Shown: positions 13,401 to 23,800 of the stretch, piece after piece | Layout of the letters: each line of letters begins with the position of its first letter | Numbering within the stretch: the first letter of the stretch is position 1 | Assembly: GCA_003342895.1 (NCBI GenBank) | Contig: PTFA01000085.1 | Location: forward strand, 3,572,238-3,636,237 | Reading direction: 5' to 3' | Source of the DNA: Casuarius casuarius | Taxonomy: Eukaryota; Chordata; Aves; Casuariiformes; Casuariidae | DNA length: 64,000 nucleotides | Notes under the pieces: model-generated | The model's input: only the letters and a program-made list of their open reading frames with translations | Database searches by the model: none | Told to the model about the DNA's origin: nothing | Position numbers and translations under genes: made by a program

Positions 13401-16400
13401 AGGGAGTCAAAAAAAATTTTTTCTAATCTATTTAGACTGGTAAATGCTTTTTAACATGGATACAATTTTATTAGCAGTAGAGCATGGTAGCATGGTTTAA
13501 ATATTTTATACTAGAATGCCTAATTCACAGTGGCTTTTTAAAGCAGATCATCTTTATTTTGACAAGCCTCATTAGATGGCAGAGTCAAGGAGGGGGTTGT
13601 GGTTTCCCCTTTAAAACATACATGGTCCNGGTTTGTTAGTTCACTGATAAGGTTTATACACAATACTTTGTTTTTAGTCAGAAACTAGATTTTCTGTAAT
13701 AACGAGTTCCTCTGCTGCATGCTGTACAATTACAGAAGACAATTGCACTGCAATTCAGAATACAACCATGCTCTGCAAGGGCAAACAGCCTAGAGAGACT
13801 CATTCCGAGTTTTTCAGAAACTGCTGAGCTTGGATATCCAGTTTGCAGAAACACTGAGCCTTCACCCGCTGAAAAAGCAAATCCTTTAAAGTTGTCTTAA
13901 GCAGGCAATGCTATTGCTATCTGTGCTTGAGAATCCTGACCCATATTCTCTCTCTGCTTGGTTTCCAGTATCAAGCTGTGATGGGGAAAAAACATCCAGG
14001 GATAGATTAAAAAAACCAAAACAAAACAACAAAAAAACCCCCCACAACCCTTAAGACTAATAGTTTTTAGAAAGGTGTGTTACAGCTTTTGTATTTTAAA
14101 TTGTATCAGTTTTTCTTAAAGACAAAGGGATGGTAATCATATAAACAGTCAATAATCAACTGATAATAAATTTAATTATCTCATTATTCAGTTTATCAGT
14201 TATCAAATTGTGCATCATTAGCCTTTAGATCAACAAAAAATTACATGATGTATTTTGTGCACCATTTAATAATGGCTAGAGGTTTGACAGGTTCAGTATT
14301 TTATGGTGTTTCTTTTAAGTATATTTTTATCTGAAGATAAATATATCTGCAGCATAAATGAAAATACATGGCCACAGGAAGAGGCGACATGTACCTAGTG
14401 CTGCAGCAGATGGAGGGGAAGCTGACTCAGGCAGCTGAGACTTGCAAAGAGCAAAGAGCACACATACCCAGTCCTGCTCACTCATTTTGTCATTGGCTTT
14501 TCTCGGTTCTGCAGATTCTCTGGACTACTACATGGAAGCAGCAAAAACAACGGGGAAACCGTCATTCCTTCTGCCCCTCCTCTTGGTAGGCCTCTCCAGG
14601 AAGTAAAATTACCAGATGTGTTTGTTTAAGATCACGTTGCTAAATGAAGCTTTGACACGCAGCAGAAATGGTACAGCAGGCATTCACATATTGGCAGGCA
14701 AGAAGAAGAGCAATCTATAAACTAATTTAGCTCAGATGTGTATTAAGCAACTTCCCCACTTTAAAATGGCAGATAATCCATATAATCTTTGGGTCATGTA
14801 ATTTTTCAGAACTCTCCCTGGGCAAGGGAGAACTGTAAATTCTGACTGACACTGCCTGGCTTAGATAGTAGTTTTCTTCTAAGGCGGGATATGCTACCTC
14901 TAAGAAGCACAAGGGAATCTCTTAAGTTTTTAAGCAGATCAGCTTCATGCCCTGTGAATGCAAATATCCATGCTGTTTCACAGTTACACTGTCTTATTGC
15001 AACCCTTGTGGCTAAGCACTTATNAGAGGACATTTAAAACATGGTATTTTGATTGTGCAGAAAGTAACAGCTCATGACATTTTTATTGGCTTGATATAAA
15101 ACAAAGAAATTTTAACTGTGATTTCTGCCTAAAGAACCAAAAACGCTGTTTAGCACAGCTTTAAAACACACCCAAATCAATTTCCTGTCTCAGGCCTGCC
15201 TGTCTGCTTGGACACCCAGAAATGAAGCGCAGACGAGCTGACTTGTTGCATTTGGCGCCCAGCCAGGGGAGACTCTTCAAAGCTATCAAACCCCAGCTGG
15301 ACCTGCCAGGCACCAGCCGCCTCCCACTTCCAAGGGTATTCAGAGTGTCCATGCAAATATAACCTAGGGCATCCAGGCCCTCAGAGCTGCATCACAGCTG
15401 CATATGTACTAGTATATTAAGAAACAAACAGCACTGCCACACTGAGTGTGGATTTAACAGTGGCTCTAGTCCTCATCCAAGTAACCAGACAACATCTGTG
15501 GTGGCCCCTTTTGTTGAGGCCTGGTATAATCTCCCTGTAACTGCAAAAAAGCCCTACAGGCTGCCTCTCCTTTCATTAGGATGTTACCTAGAGCCTGGGT
15601 ACATCTCACTGTGCAGTTAACACACCCTCATCTTTACATTCTGGAAAATCCTTGACTTTGATCAAGTAGTGTTTTTAACCTGGGCTGATCTACCAGGTTA
15701 TCAGTATGTAATTAGAGCCCACCTTCCCCTTCCTCTTTAGCAGAGCCCTGCAGCTTAAAGTTACTGGGAAAGAAGTCCAGCATGGAGAAACAGAGGCCCT
15801 GACACATTTAGAGCAGTGCAGAAGTGAAGCAGGCAAAGGTAACACAGTTTAGGGTAGTTACTCCATCTGAACTTCCTTGGGCTGGGGACAGGAGGGCAAA
15901 AGTGTTCCTTGAACGAGGCCCTCGGGAATGGCAAATCCCATCTTTGTTCAGCTTTTTTGCCTCCTGCCAGGCTGCTCTTTCAGCCTCTCGAAAGTCAAAG
16001 AACTGACAGCGCTCCTTAGAGCAGGATAACTAAGCCAAGGATTTACTGCGGCAAAGTTTACAGGGATCCTGGCCACTTCATCCTCTGTCAGAGCACTATC
16101 ACCTCACTGACACAGAGGAGTTGTACATAGGGGAAACAGCTTCATGCCCCAATGGCAGGAGAAAGCTCCCAGGCAGAGGGATGGGAAGAAAGCCCTTCTT
16201 CCTGCTTCCCAGGCCCAAGTCAGCATTCTTTGATTCCGACTACACGCAAACTGTATGGCTGTAGCATGCAGAAGCATCATGATATTTGCCTCTGGTAAAA
16301 ACACTTGGTTTTGACTATATTTATTGGGATGTTGCTTTTAATCAGAGCCATGGCTTCAAGGACTCTTCAAGGAGTCAGGCAAACACCAAGTCCCTCTGAA

Positions 16401-19400
16401 AGCCCTCCTGCCCCATACTGTCCAAGCAGTGCTTTGACCAGGGCTTTTCACCTGTTGACGCAGCTCTCGTGGGCTTGGTCCTGCACTCCCAAAGCCATTT
16501 TTAGGATAATCCTTCAGCCAGATCTACCCTCACAGCTGCACTCTGATGTCGATGCTCTGGTATACTCTGTATCCCCTTAAGAGAGTTTTCTTAATTATGA
16601 CAAGCTGGATTGAATCAACATATTCCAAAAAGGTCATGTTAGTGACAAATGGCTATCCAGGAACTATATAAGCTAGTGAAAAGAATCTGACAATGTACTG
16701 ACACCATGTTTCCTATCTTTCTCAAGGGAAAAAGAAAGGCCCATGTGAATCAATGTACTACTAGAATTTTGCACCTGCAGTAGCAAACATTTTAAACCAG
16801 TTTAATCATCATATTTCCTTTTTCAGACCATTGGGATCATTTTCCCCAACCTGGATGAGGCTAAAGCTAGTTTCTGGCCTCCCACAAAGTTCAACGGGTG
16901 TATTATCATCTAATCAATGGGACACAGTTTTTGTGCAAAACTTTACCTACATTTCACAGCAGCTTTTCTAGACATGTACATCTCTGCACATAGAGAGAAC
17001 AGAGACCCTTGTGTTTGTGAACTCTTGCATATCGTCCCATATATTGATAAGCAAGTGAACTCTTTGTTTCTCTTTTTTTCCTTTTTCCCTGCAGTAGAGA
17101 AAACAGATGGGGTCTATGCATCCATTTTTGTAAATGATCAAGCAGGAATCACATCATCACAGGACTACAGAGTACTTTATGACTACACAGCCCAGGTAAC
17201 CAAAAGCTTAAGAATGAATATTTCATACAGTGCCAGGTTTAAAATAGATNTCATCAATCTGAATGTCTTGAAAGTGGTAATTCTGTGAAGGAGGTATTAC
17301 TCTACCTTCACAGACAGGAATACTTAAGGAATTATTGGTCAAGGTCANGTGTGTAAGCCAGGAATCCCAACTGCAAGATCTTGGCACAGATCACTAGACC
17401 ATGCTGCCTCGAGATGAAACAATAACATTTTTTGCAAGTGATAACACATTAGCATCATATACCCTTGCCTAAATCAGTGCTGGGCTGTTGTAAGCTCCTT
17501 CTAGAGACATGGAGGACTCATGGAACACATGGAAAACTTTATTTTTTAGGTGATGATAGCTAAGTATGCAGTTTTACAGGCACAAGCATATGGAATGTCC
17601 CACTGAAACTATTACAGAACTTACTTAAGATCCTGCTCCTGTGCTACTATATGCTTATGCGAGCCCCATACCCTGAAGAGACATATCAAGGACAACATAT
17701 CCACACAGAATATAATGGATATAGGATTAGTATGAAAATGTTTTACTAGTGCTTTAGGAGAACAAGTGATGAAGAGCACTGCAGTCAGGTGAAATCAGAG
17801 AAGTTTGGATTAGAAGANCAGAGCTGGAAACTCAGTAAGACAGCAAGACTGTGGTTCTGCTAAAAATGACCACAAGCTCTTTGCTGATTGAGTGGTCAAG
17901 ATCTGGTCTCACCACACCTCTGAAGAACATCACTTTCAGACACTATCATGCAAGAACTAGACAGCAATGTGAAGAGCATGGCAGCATCAAGTCCTGTGCC
18001 TTCCAGCTTTCCCTCATTATGACCTTACATTTTTTGTGAAATGTTCTCCTAGGGAAAGTGGCTACAGATCCCTCATATAAAATTTACTGCAGCTTTATAG
18101 CAGACGTAAGGACATACCACAGATGCCTATCCAAGCACACTTTCCCGTTTGATGTCACTTATGTGGGAAGTCCTACCCCAGATTAACAGCCTGGCCTTAG
18201 CTGAGGTCTCCTCCAGGCTGGAGTGGACTGAATCCCCACATTATAAGGCAACTCTTACAATAAATCATACTGTTTCCCTGTACTTTGATGTTGCAAGTTG
18301 CAGAATCATGGCCTTGGCCTCAGCTGACTCACAGTCTGTGCATGTCCTAGCATTTGTAGCATAAGTATTTTTCACCTAAATGATCTCCCGAAGCCTTTTT
18401 TTTTTTTTAAATGAGCTTGTAACAACATGAGGTCTGGCATTTTCATGCTACTCCAGTTCCTGAGCGGTGGAAACACCTTGAACTCACATTGCTTTTAGCT
18501 CTGTTAAACAGACCTGTTTAAGGGTCTGTTAAGGGGGAAAAGGAAATCATTATTGAAATCAAAAACAAACAAACAAAAACCCCCACAGGCTTTCAGAGTA
18601 CCAGGTGCACAGCTTCAGTTGTTTCAGATAGTCAACTGGGTAGTCAAACTGTACAAACTGCATTCTCCGCATGGAAATACCCAGTGCCCTGCCAACTGTT
18701 CCTCATCAGAGTTGGTCTTGGGAAAAGGCTCACCAAACAGGCCATGATGATTTTGACCTTCTCCATGGACCAGCCATAAATGGCCAACATTGATAAAATG
18801 CTGGTGTGTGACAAAAACAGGTAGCCAGACAAGTTATGAATGCAGAATNTGTGCTGAAAGGAGAACATTCTCTTAAGTATAGCAGTGTTCTGACTCCTTC
18901 TAAATGTACTTTGTTTTGCTTTGTTTTAAACCCTCTTTTATTATCTGCTTGAAAGTNCATTCAAGCACAGCTGAAAGCAGCTCAGTGTTTGTGGCAGTTC
19001 CCTTAAGGGGACTGCTGGATCCCTTTGTCAAGGAAACAGATCTCTAGTCCAGGAGATGACTTCCAAATATGACACACTAAGATTTTTCACTGCTGAACAA
19101 GAAGCCTGTTAGTACTTTTAGTCCCTACATATATTGAGGCTTCTCTCTTTTTGAGTCCATTCTTACCTGCTCAGCTGCATCAGCTAAATCTAAATTTAAT
19201 GTATCAAGCCCATTTTTGGAAGCCTAAGTTATCCCAATTTCTATTTTACTACACTGTGGGTAGCAAAATGGTTTCCCAATGAAAAATAGGATGGCACTGA
19301 GAGCCAGAATTGCTTGCAACTACTCTGTTTCAGAGATAAAAGTTACTTATTTCAGGAGTAGTCACTATACCTCCACTGGTCACCACCATTCTGTATTAAG

Positions 19401-19931
19401 AGACCTGAGAGATCTATTTAAGGCCTGGATTAGTGGAGGCACTGTTTTTATCTCCCTTGGGATTTAAGCCTTGTACTATTTTATTTAGCAGCACCTACAG
19501 GCTAAGGAAAGGTCAGGTTGAATGGTTTAGGAAAGTCATATTTAACCCTTTCTGGCCATCCCTTACAATACAGAAGTCAATTCTAGGGAACATGGAGGCT
19601 TGGGAAGTTTCTGAACATTTTAAGGAAACAGCCTGCTCAGTAAGTGCATAATCCATGACTGTCTGATAGTACAGGCTCATTGCCAACCAGAAGGACACTG
19701 GGAGATTGTTGATGAAAGGCAGGGTAAAACACCTGATACATGCTCAGGCCCTCCTGTGCTCTCAAGCTAACCAGATTTCCATTCCCTCTCTCCTTTCAGA
19801 ACATGGATGAACTGGACATCAGTGAAGGAGACATTGTAGTTGTCATTGAAGAAAGAGAGGATGGCTGGTGGACAGCAGAAAGGAATGGGCAGCGAGGCTA
19901 TGTGCCAGGGTCCTATCTTGAAAAGCTCTGA
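1338..19931 (+). CDS. PSTPIP1: PSTPIP1, 3' part of gene (10 coding exons, F-BAR C-terminal half, linker and SH3)
   Basis: This is the proline-serine-threonine phosphatase-interacting protein 1 gene, incomplete at the 5' end because its first exons lie before the window. PSTPIP1 is a cytosolic F-BAR/SH3 adaptor of blood cells that binds PTP-PEST through the F-BAR region and WASP through SH3, and binds pyrin. Joining 1338-1400, 3353-3451, 5263-5308, 6142-6221, 8887-8985, 9750-9846, 12912-12996, 14515-14585, 17095-17195 and 19800-19931 gives one open frame of 290 codons plus TGA. All junctions are GT-AG and all phases match. The product aligns along its length with human residues 119-416 as I recall them. 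The linker is the divergent part and is about 8 residues shorter than human. By comparison with the 15-exon human gene these are probably exons 6-15. The introns (764-3065 bp) hold only simple repeats, one SINE relic and no other gene that I can see. Confidence 0.96.
1504..1530. repeat. Alternating purine-pyrimidine (GT/GC) tract
   Basis: This is a strictly alternating purine-pyrimidine run of 27 bases made of GT, GC and one AT step. It lies in the PSTPIP1 intron about 100 bases after the exon at 1338-1400. Such runs are the classical Z-DNA-forming type. Confidence 0.85.
3353..3451 (+). CDS. PSTPIP1: PSTPIP1 coding exon (human residues 140-172 equivalent)
   Basis: The exon has 33 codons in phase 0, with the conserved core KKTYEQKC followed by EAEQAFER, and ends KQTEK. 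The acceptor is ACGCAG and the donor GTAACT. It lies within the F-BAR helical region. Two other open frames overlap it but are shadows. Confidence 0.96.
5263..5308 (+). CDS. PSTPIP1: PSTPIP1 coding exon (human residues 173-188 equivalent)
   Basis: This is a short 46-bp exon. It encodes [15 protein letters not shown] plus the first base of a Glu codon completed by the next exon. The acceptor is CTGTTTCAG and the donor GTGACA. It is too short to stand out as an ORF and was found by matching the family sequence and the splice phase. Confidence 0.93.
6142..6221 (+). CDS. PSTPIP1: PSTPIP1 coding exon (human residues 188-214 equivalent)
   Basis: This 80-bp exon starts in phase 1 and completes the shared Glu codon. 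It then reads [14 protein letters not shown] and continues to WEQEH and TCE. The acceptor is TGTTTACAG and the donor GTAAAC. It encodes F-BAR helix. Confidence 0.95.
7965..7998. repeat. CT-dinucleotide run followed by 19 T
   Basis: A short (CT)n microsatellite merges into a run of T (7980-7998) in a PSTPIP1 intron. Confidence 0.9.
8887..8985 (+). CDS. PSTPIP1: PSTPIP1 coding exon (human residues 215-247 equivalent, PTP-PEST-binding segment)
   Basis: The exon has 33 codons in phase 0, [15 protein letters not shown] onward to QCVKDDE. It contains the Trp equivalent to human W232 (codon 8938-8940), known to be needed for PTP-PEST binding. The residue equivalent to human A230, mutated to Thr in PAPA syndrome, is Ser here (TCA at 8932-8934). 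The acceptor is GCTTTAG and the donor GTAAGG. Confidence 0.97.
9750..9846 (+). CDS. PSTPIP1: PSTPIP1 coding exon (end of F-BAR, human residues 248-280 equivalent)
   Basis: This 97-bp exon encodes [12 protein letters not shown] onward to TGTQPP, plus one base. The residues equivalent to human E250 (codon 9756-9758) and E257 (9777-9779), both sites of autoinflammatory mutations in people, are Glu as in human wild type. The acceptor is TTTTGTAG and the donor GTAATT. The F-BAR domain ends within this exon. Confidence 0.96.
12912..12996 (+). CDS. PSTPIP1: PSTPIP1 coding exon (linker, contains YENYYDRE)
   Basis: This 85-bp exon starts in phase 1. It encodes [12 protein letters not shown], a diverged Ser/Thr/Pro stretch, and WGMMK, ending with two bases of an Arg codon. 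The human counterpart has the same YYDRE and GMIKR landmarks. The acceptor is TATTGCAG and the donor GTGAGT. Confidence 0.94.
14515..14585 (+). CDS. PSTPIP1: PSTPIP1 coding exon (variable linker, FSGLLHGS)
   Basis: This 71-bp exon starts in phase 2 and completes the Arg codon. It reads [18 protein letters not shown] and then SAPPL, ending with one base of a Val codon. FSGLLHGS is shared with human, while the rest is diverged and shorter. The acceptor is GTTCTGCAG and the donor GTAGGC. A different open frame covers the same bases but breaks the reading phase on both sides. Confidence 0.92.
17095..17195 (+). CDS. PSTPIP1: PSTPIP1 coding exon (phosphotyrosine site and start of SH3)
   Basis: This 101-bp exon starts in phase 1. 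It encodes [12 protein letters not shown] through to the first SH3 strand, VLYDYTAQ. The Tyr at 17115-17117 corresponds to human Y345, a known phosphorylation site. A strong pyrimidine tract precedes the GCAG acceptor, and the donor is GTAACC. The SH3 ALYDY motif is VLYDY here. Confidence 0.96.
17341..17415 (-). repeat. Degenerate tRNA-derived SINE head (MIR/CORE-SINE type)
   Basis: Read on the - strand this holds GCATGGTCTAGTGATCTG, close to the B-promoter-side tRNA-like head of MIR/CORE-SINEs (a tRNA-like GGTCTAGTGGTTAG box). It is followed by a diverged version of the usual GGACTCCTGGGTT region. It sits in the PSTPIP1 intron before the last exon. The copy is old, and I recognised it by eye only. 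Confidence 0.5.
19800..19931 (+). CDS. PSTPIP1: PSTPIP1 terminal coding exon (SH3 domain)
   Basis: The exon has 43 codons plus TGA. It holds the rest of the SH3 domain: the acidic RT-loop segment DELDISEGD, the WW pair in [13 protein letters not shown], and VPGSYLEKL at the C-terminus, identical to human over the last nine residues. The acceptor is CCTTTCAG. SH3 binds proline-rich partners such as WASP. The strand and stop make this the end of the gene. Confidence 0.97.
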   Translation, partial: NMDELDISEGDIVVVIEEREDGWWTAERNGQRGYVPGSYLEKL

Positions 19932-20850
19932 TGAAAAGTAGTTGCAGTCCTCAGACTTCAAAAATATTCTACTACTGAAAGAAATAGCACACAAGGTCTG
20001 CTTCAGTTGATCAAAGGCACTCCATAATACTGTCCTCTACAATTATTAGTCAGGAAATAACCAACTGACCATGCTTTTCTCTTCTTCCTCTTCCCACGCC
20101 CACCTTTTGGCCTACATTGCCTGAGAAAATTTTGCTTCACCTCGGAGAGGCTAGAACTTGTGTTTCTTACCAAGTTCCTTCCCACCTTCGGCACACTGTG
20201 GTGCCAACAATGTCTCAAAGCTTGACAAATCCAGGAGAACAACCCTGACCAGAACTTTACTGCACTAAATGAAAAAGATCCAAGAGACAGATGTTTCTCC
20301 AGGATGGGGGATCACCTCCAGCCAGCTTGTGACCCACTCATGGTCCCAGCAGCTACATTCTCTGTTACCGATCCTCTAATCTAACTGCACAGGCCACGCA
20401 AGCATCTCTGACGGGGGGGGAATCTAGAGGGCACACATATTCCACAGGCAGATACCTTTGATGGTTGAGGGTCTTAGCTGTACAAAGCAAGGCAGAAGCT
20501 CTTTTAAGTTCCCCTCTACACGGGTATCCAGGGAGAAAGGTGGGGAATCCTCGGCTATTCTTTATCACAGTCAGTGATAAAAATATGAGAAACAATGAAT
20601 GCAGCTAGACAGAAGCACCTGAAGGACAGAAGCACACACTGGTAGGAAGAAAACATAAAGCCATGCCCACCACAGTGATCTAGCACAATGAAACCCATGT
20701 CTTCTATGGCTTTGCTTTGCACTGGATTCTGGAGCAGCAAAATAAGGACAGATGATGAGCCCAAGGCTGGCTTTTGCTGGCTGGATAGTTTACCAGACAC
20801 CTCACTGGCATTTTTCATATTTAAATAAAAGGAACTAAGCAAAGCCTTCC
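19932..20850 (+). other. PSTPIP1: PSTPIP1 3' UTR (end uncertain)
   Basis: This stretch follows the PSTPIP1 stop codon. The first canonical AATAAA on the + strand that I noticed is at 20824-20829, so cleavage near 20845 is a reasonable guess. No downstream GU-rich element is striking, and a further AATAAA at 22034-22039 could serve instead. Confidence 0.45.
20824..20829 (+). terminator. PSTPIP1: Candidate polyadenylation signal AATAAA of PSTPIP1
   Basis: A canonical AATAAA hexamer lies about 0.9 kb after the PSTPIP1 stop codon on the coding strand. Only the hexamer and its position support it. Confidence 0.4.
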
Positions 20851-23800
20851 AGCAGCGTGGCACTGCTCTGATCACTCTCCTCTGAGAGAACTGCTGATTA
20901 TCTTCTCATGCAACCTGCATATAAATATCATCAGTTAAATCTCCTTCCAACTCACTTGTCCACCTGACTGATCATTTCCATTTCCTTTTCTTCCCACAGG
21001 CTTTCCTGGCTCTTTAAATGCTATCTACAGCCTCTGCATCTCTGAGATTGCTGGCACAGGATTGTCCTTGTTCCCTTTCAGTCACTCACCCTGTGCTTGC
21101 TTTTCAACAAACTCTCTTCACTGAACCTGCACAGGGCAACTTCTCTGTATTTCACAGCCTTTCAGCAGTATCAGTCTTTTTATTTTAGTATGTAGGACTG
21201 TTTCCAGCTGCCACTGCACTTACCAATGAACCATTACATACATTCAGCCACCCCTCTCTTTTCAATATTTAGAAGTGGTTTTAAAAAAAAAAAGAAAAAA
21301 GAAAAAGAGAAAAGAAAAAAAAGAAATCAGTGAGGTGAAGAGATCTGTTTCTGGGGACAGAATGACCTTGTTTGCTAAAGTTTCAGATTTTAAAACTGAA
21401 CCAAGTCAAAGAAAATGAGTGAAAATTGTTACCCAAAAGGCCTAGAGGAACTGTTAGCTAAGTCGCAGTGAGGAAACCAAAGAAAATCTAGAGAGAAGAC
21501 AAAGCCATAGTGGTCAATGGGATTGTTCCTTAGATGAGCTAGAGTGAGGGTCAGAGACATTTGCAANATCTTATTCTAATACCTTGCTTCAAGAGTGGAA
21601 TAAAAATTGCTGTAGGTCCTTTCTCCTCAATTTTCCTGCAGTCCTTTGCACAGGCACACTTGCCCTTCCCACACTTCCCCATGCTACTAAGCAGCGTATC
21701 TGCAGTGTCAAAGCACTCTGTACCTCTCATTAGCAAAGGCTCAGCAGACCTGCAGAAACCNAATGGCATTTAAGGCACTATGTTATATTAACAGTAGCAT
21801 TCATGCAGGTTGAGGATGCCAACGACAGGTTTCTGTGGCCAAGTCTGAATTTGACAGTGATAGAAACATGGTCCACAATAGCCTTCAGTTAGGCCACTGC
21901 ACTGTAAATGGCAGTTGTCAAAGACAACTGCAACATAGCTAGCTCATCATGTACAGCATGAGAGGAAACTTAAAGTATGATAGATTTAATATATTTGCAT
22001 CTTTATTACCAAGTCTTTCATAAACAGAATTGTAATAAACCAACAAATACATATGTATAGGTAAATATTTTGCAGATTATCTTGATTAAAGGGAAAATAA
22101 TATACTTTCGAGATGCATCTCCTTTAACTATGATACAGGGATTCTGCTAAGACTCTCACTTCTCTGGGGGCGCAGCCAGCCTCACAGCAGCCACTGCAAA
22201 ACCCAGTCCTGGTTACCTTGTGACCTTGTTACAGATCGTCTTTGCCTACATGTACCATAAGGTCTGTATTAGCTGACAGACAGCTACTGGAACGGTAACT
22301 GCTGTTTCTATCCCATCAAAGCACTTCATATTTTTGCTGTTAAACTCAGGAAACCGGTTTCTTTCCTACCTATCTTTTCTTCTATCAAGTAAATACTGTT
22401 GTAAGTGGAAGAGGCTATAGATACACTGTTATAGCATTTGAGTCCCATATGCTAACTCCAGACTGTTCAGGAAATGAAAAAGCAGCAGCAGTGTTTTCTC
22501 ATGATTAAATTCCCCTGCTTTACACTGAAGAATTTGTCTGATATGTAGTTACCAAACTATATCTCTGCAGTTTGCCCTATCAGTGTGGCAACGCTTGTCA
22601 GAAATAGAATAGAGATATCAAGAGATACCCATGCCCTCCGAGTACACCCACACTTTAGGTGTCATCCACCGAGGCAGCAGGAAAAGCAGGAAGATCAAAT
22701 GTCGGTTACTGCCTTAGATCCTCTCCAGCTGGGTAACACTTTGGCAACAAGATTGGTGCATTCAAATCATTTAATTTTCAGGTAAGATGGAAAACTGGAA
22801 CAGAGCTTTTCCAGTGGAAGTGATTCTTAAACCAGACTCCAACATTTTTGGTTGAANTTTTTTGATAAATACTTCTGATAAGCCTCTACTTTCATTTTGA
22901 CCGGTATTTTTTTGGCAAGGAGGTGCAAAACAACAGCTGTGGACAAAGCTGTGCGTTTGTCAATCTAACTCTTAGTTCATAGCATACTCTAAATAAGCAG
23001 AATACCTCTTTACTTACACTGCCAGTGCTCTGGATGAGTTCACACACAAGAAGCTGTTCCCAGAGCATGAGAAACATGCTTTTGCCAGTTGCTCTGCAAG
23101 ACGGTAACCTAATTACCCATTTATAGCCTTTGGCTACTATGTATACACACACAAACTAATTAAAGAGAAGTTTCAACAAAGTTACTGAGCTGTTTTTGAC
23201 TCAGCATTGCAGAGTAGACTTTAGTTTGCACAACACACAACTAGTATTTCATGCTGAGTGTTTTCAGACTTGTAACTGTTAATTCAAAAACCTTAACAAG
23301 GCCATGAGAAACCTATAGCACCTTCTATCCATTAAACAACATGGGCAAGAAAGACTGGGAAACATTTCCTTCACAATCTCCAACAGAATAGAAAGGTTCA
23401 TGACTAAGGTTCATGCCTGCTGCTCTCCTAGAGGGATTCTGGATTTGAACAACATGGTCACAAGACTGCTGTGAAAAAGCATAGTGGTAATCTGTTCCAT
23501 TATTCCTTTAACAGGAGCAGGAAAGGAAAGTTGAAAGTAGGCAATCCATCCCAGTAGTGCTCTTATACAAGGCTCAAATATGCACGCAGTTCTCCTTTAC
23601 CACGTTATTAAGAACAAGAAGCAGAAAAATCTGTTTTAAAATAACATTTAACCAACAGCAATTGTATGTAATTAGACAGGAAATGTCTACAACGGCAGCG
23701 TGAAATCCATCTCTGCGCAGAACAGACTTCGGCTGCCGTGTGCGGCATTAAGACCCCACAAGCCAGATACAAAACTTGGTCAAAGCAGCATTGGACTAGA

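Noticed and set aside
14368..14589. 73-codon frame overlapping PSTPIP1 exon 14515-14585
   Set aside because: It reads the exon in a different frame. Phase with the neighbouring exons and FSGLLHGS homology fix the true frame.
16917..17288. 123-codon frame around the PSTPIP1 exon at 17095
   Set aside because: Only 17095-17195 is coding. The ends run into intron past clear AG and GT splice sites.
17380..17415. tRNA-Glu-like phrase (GGTCTAGTG on the - strand)
   Set aside because: There is no complete cloverleaf or anticodon arm. It fits a SINE head and not a functional tRNA gene.
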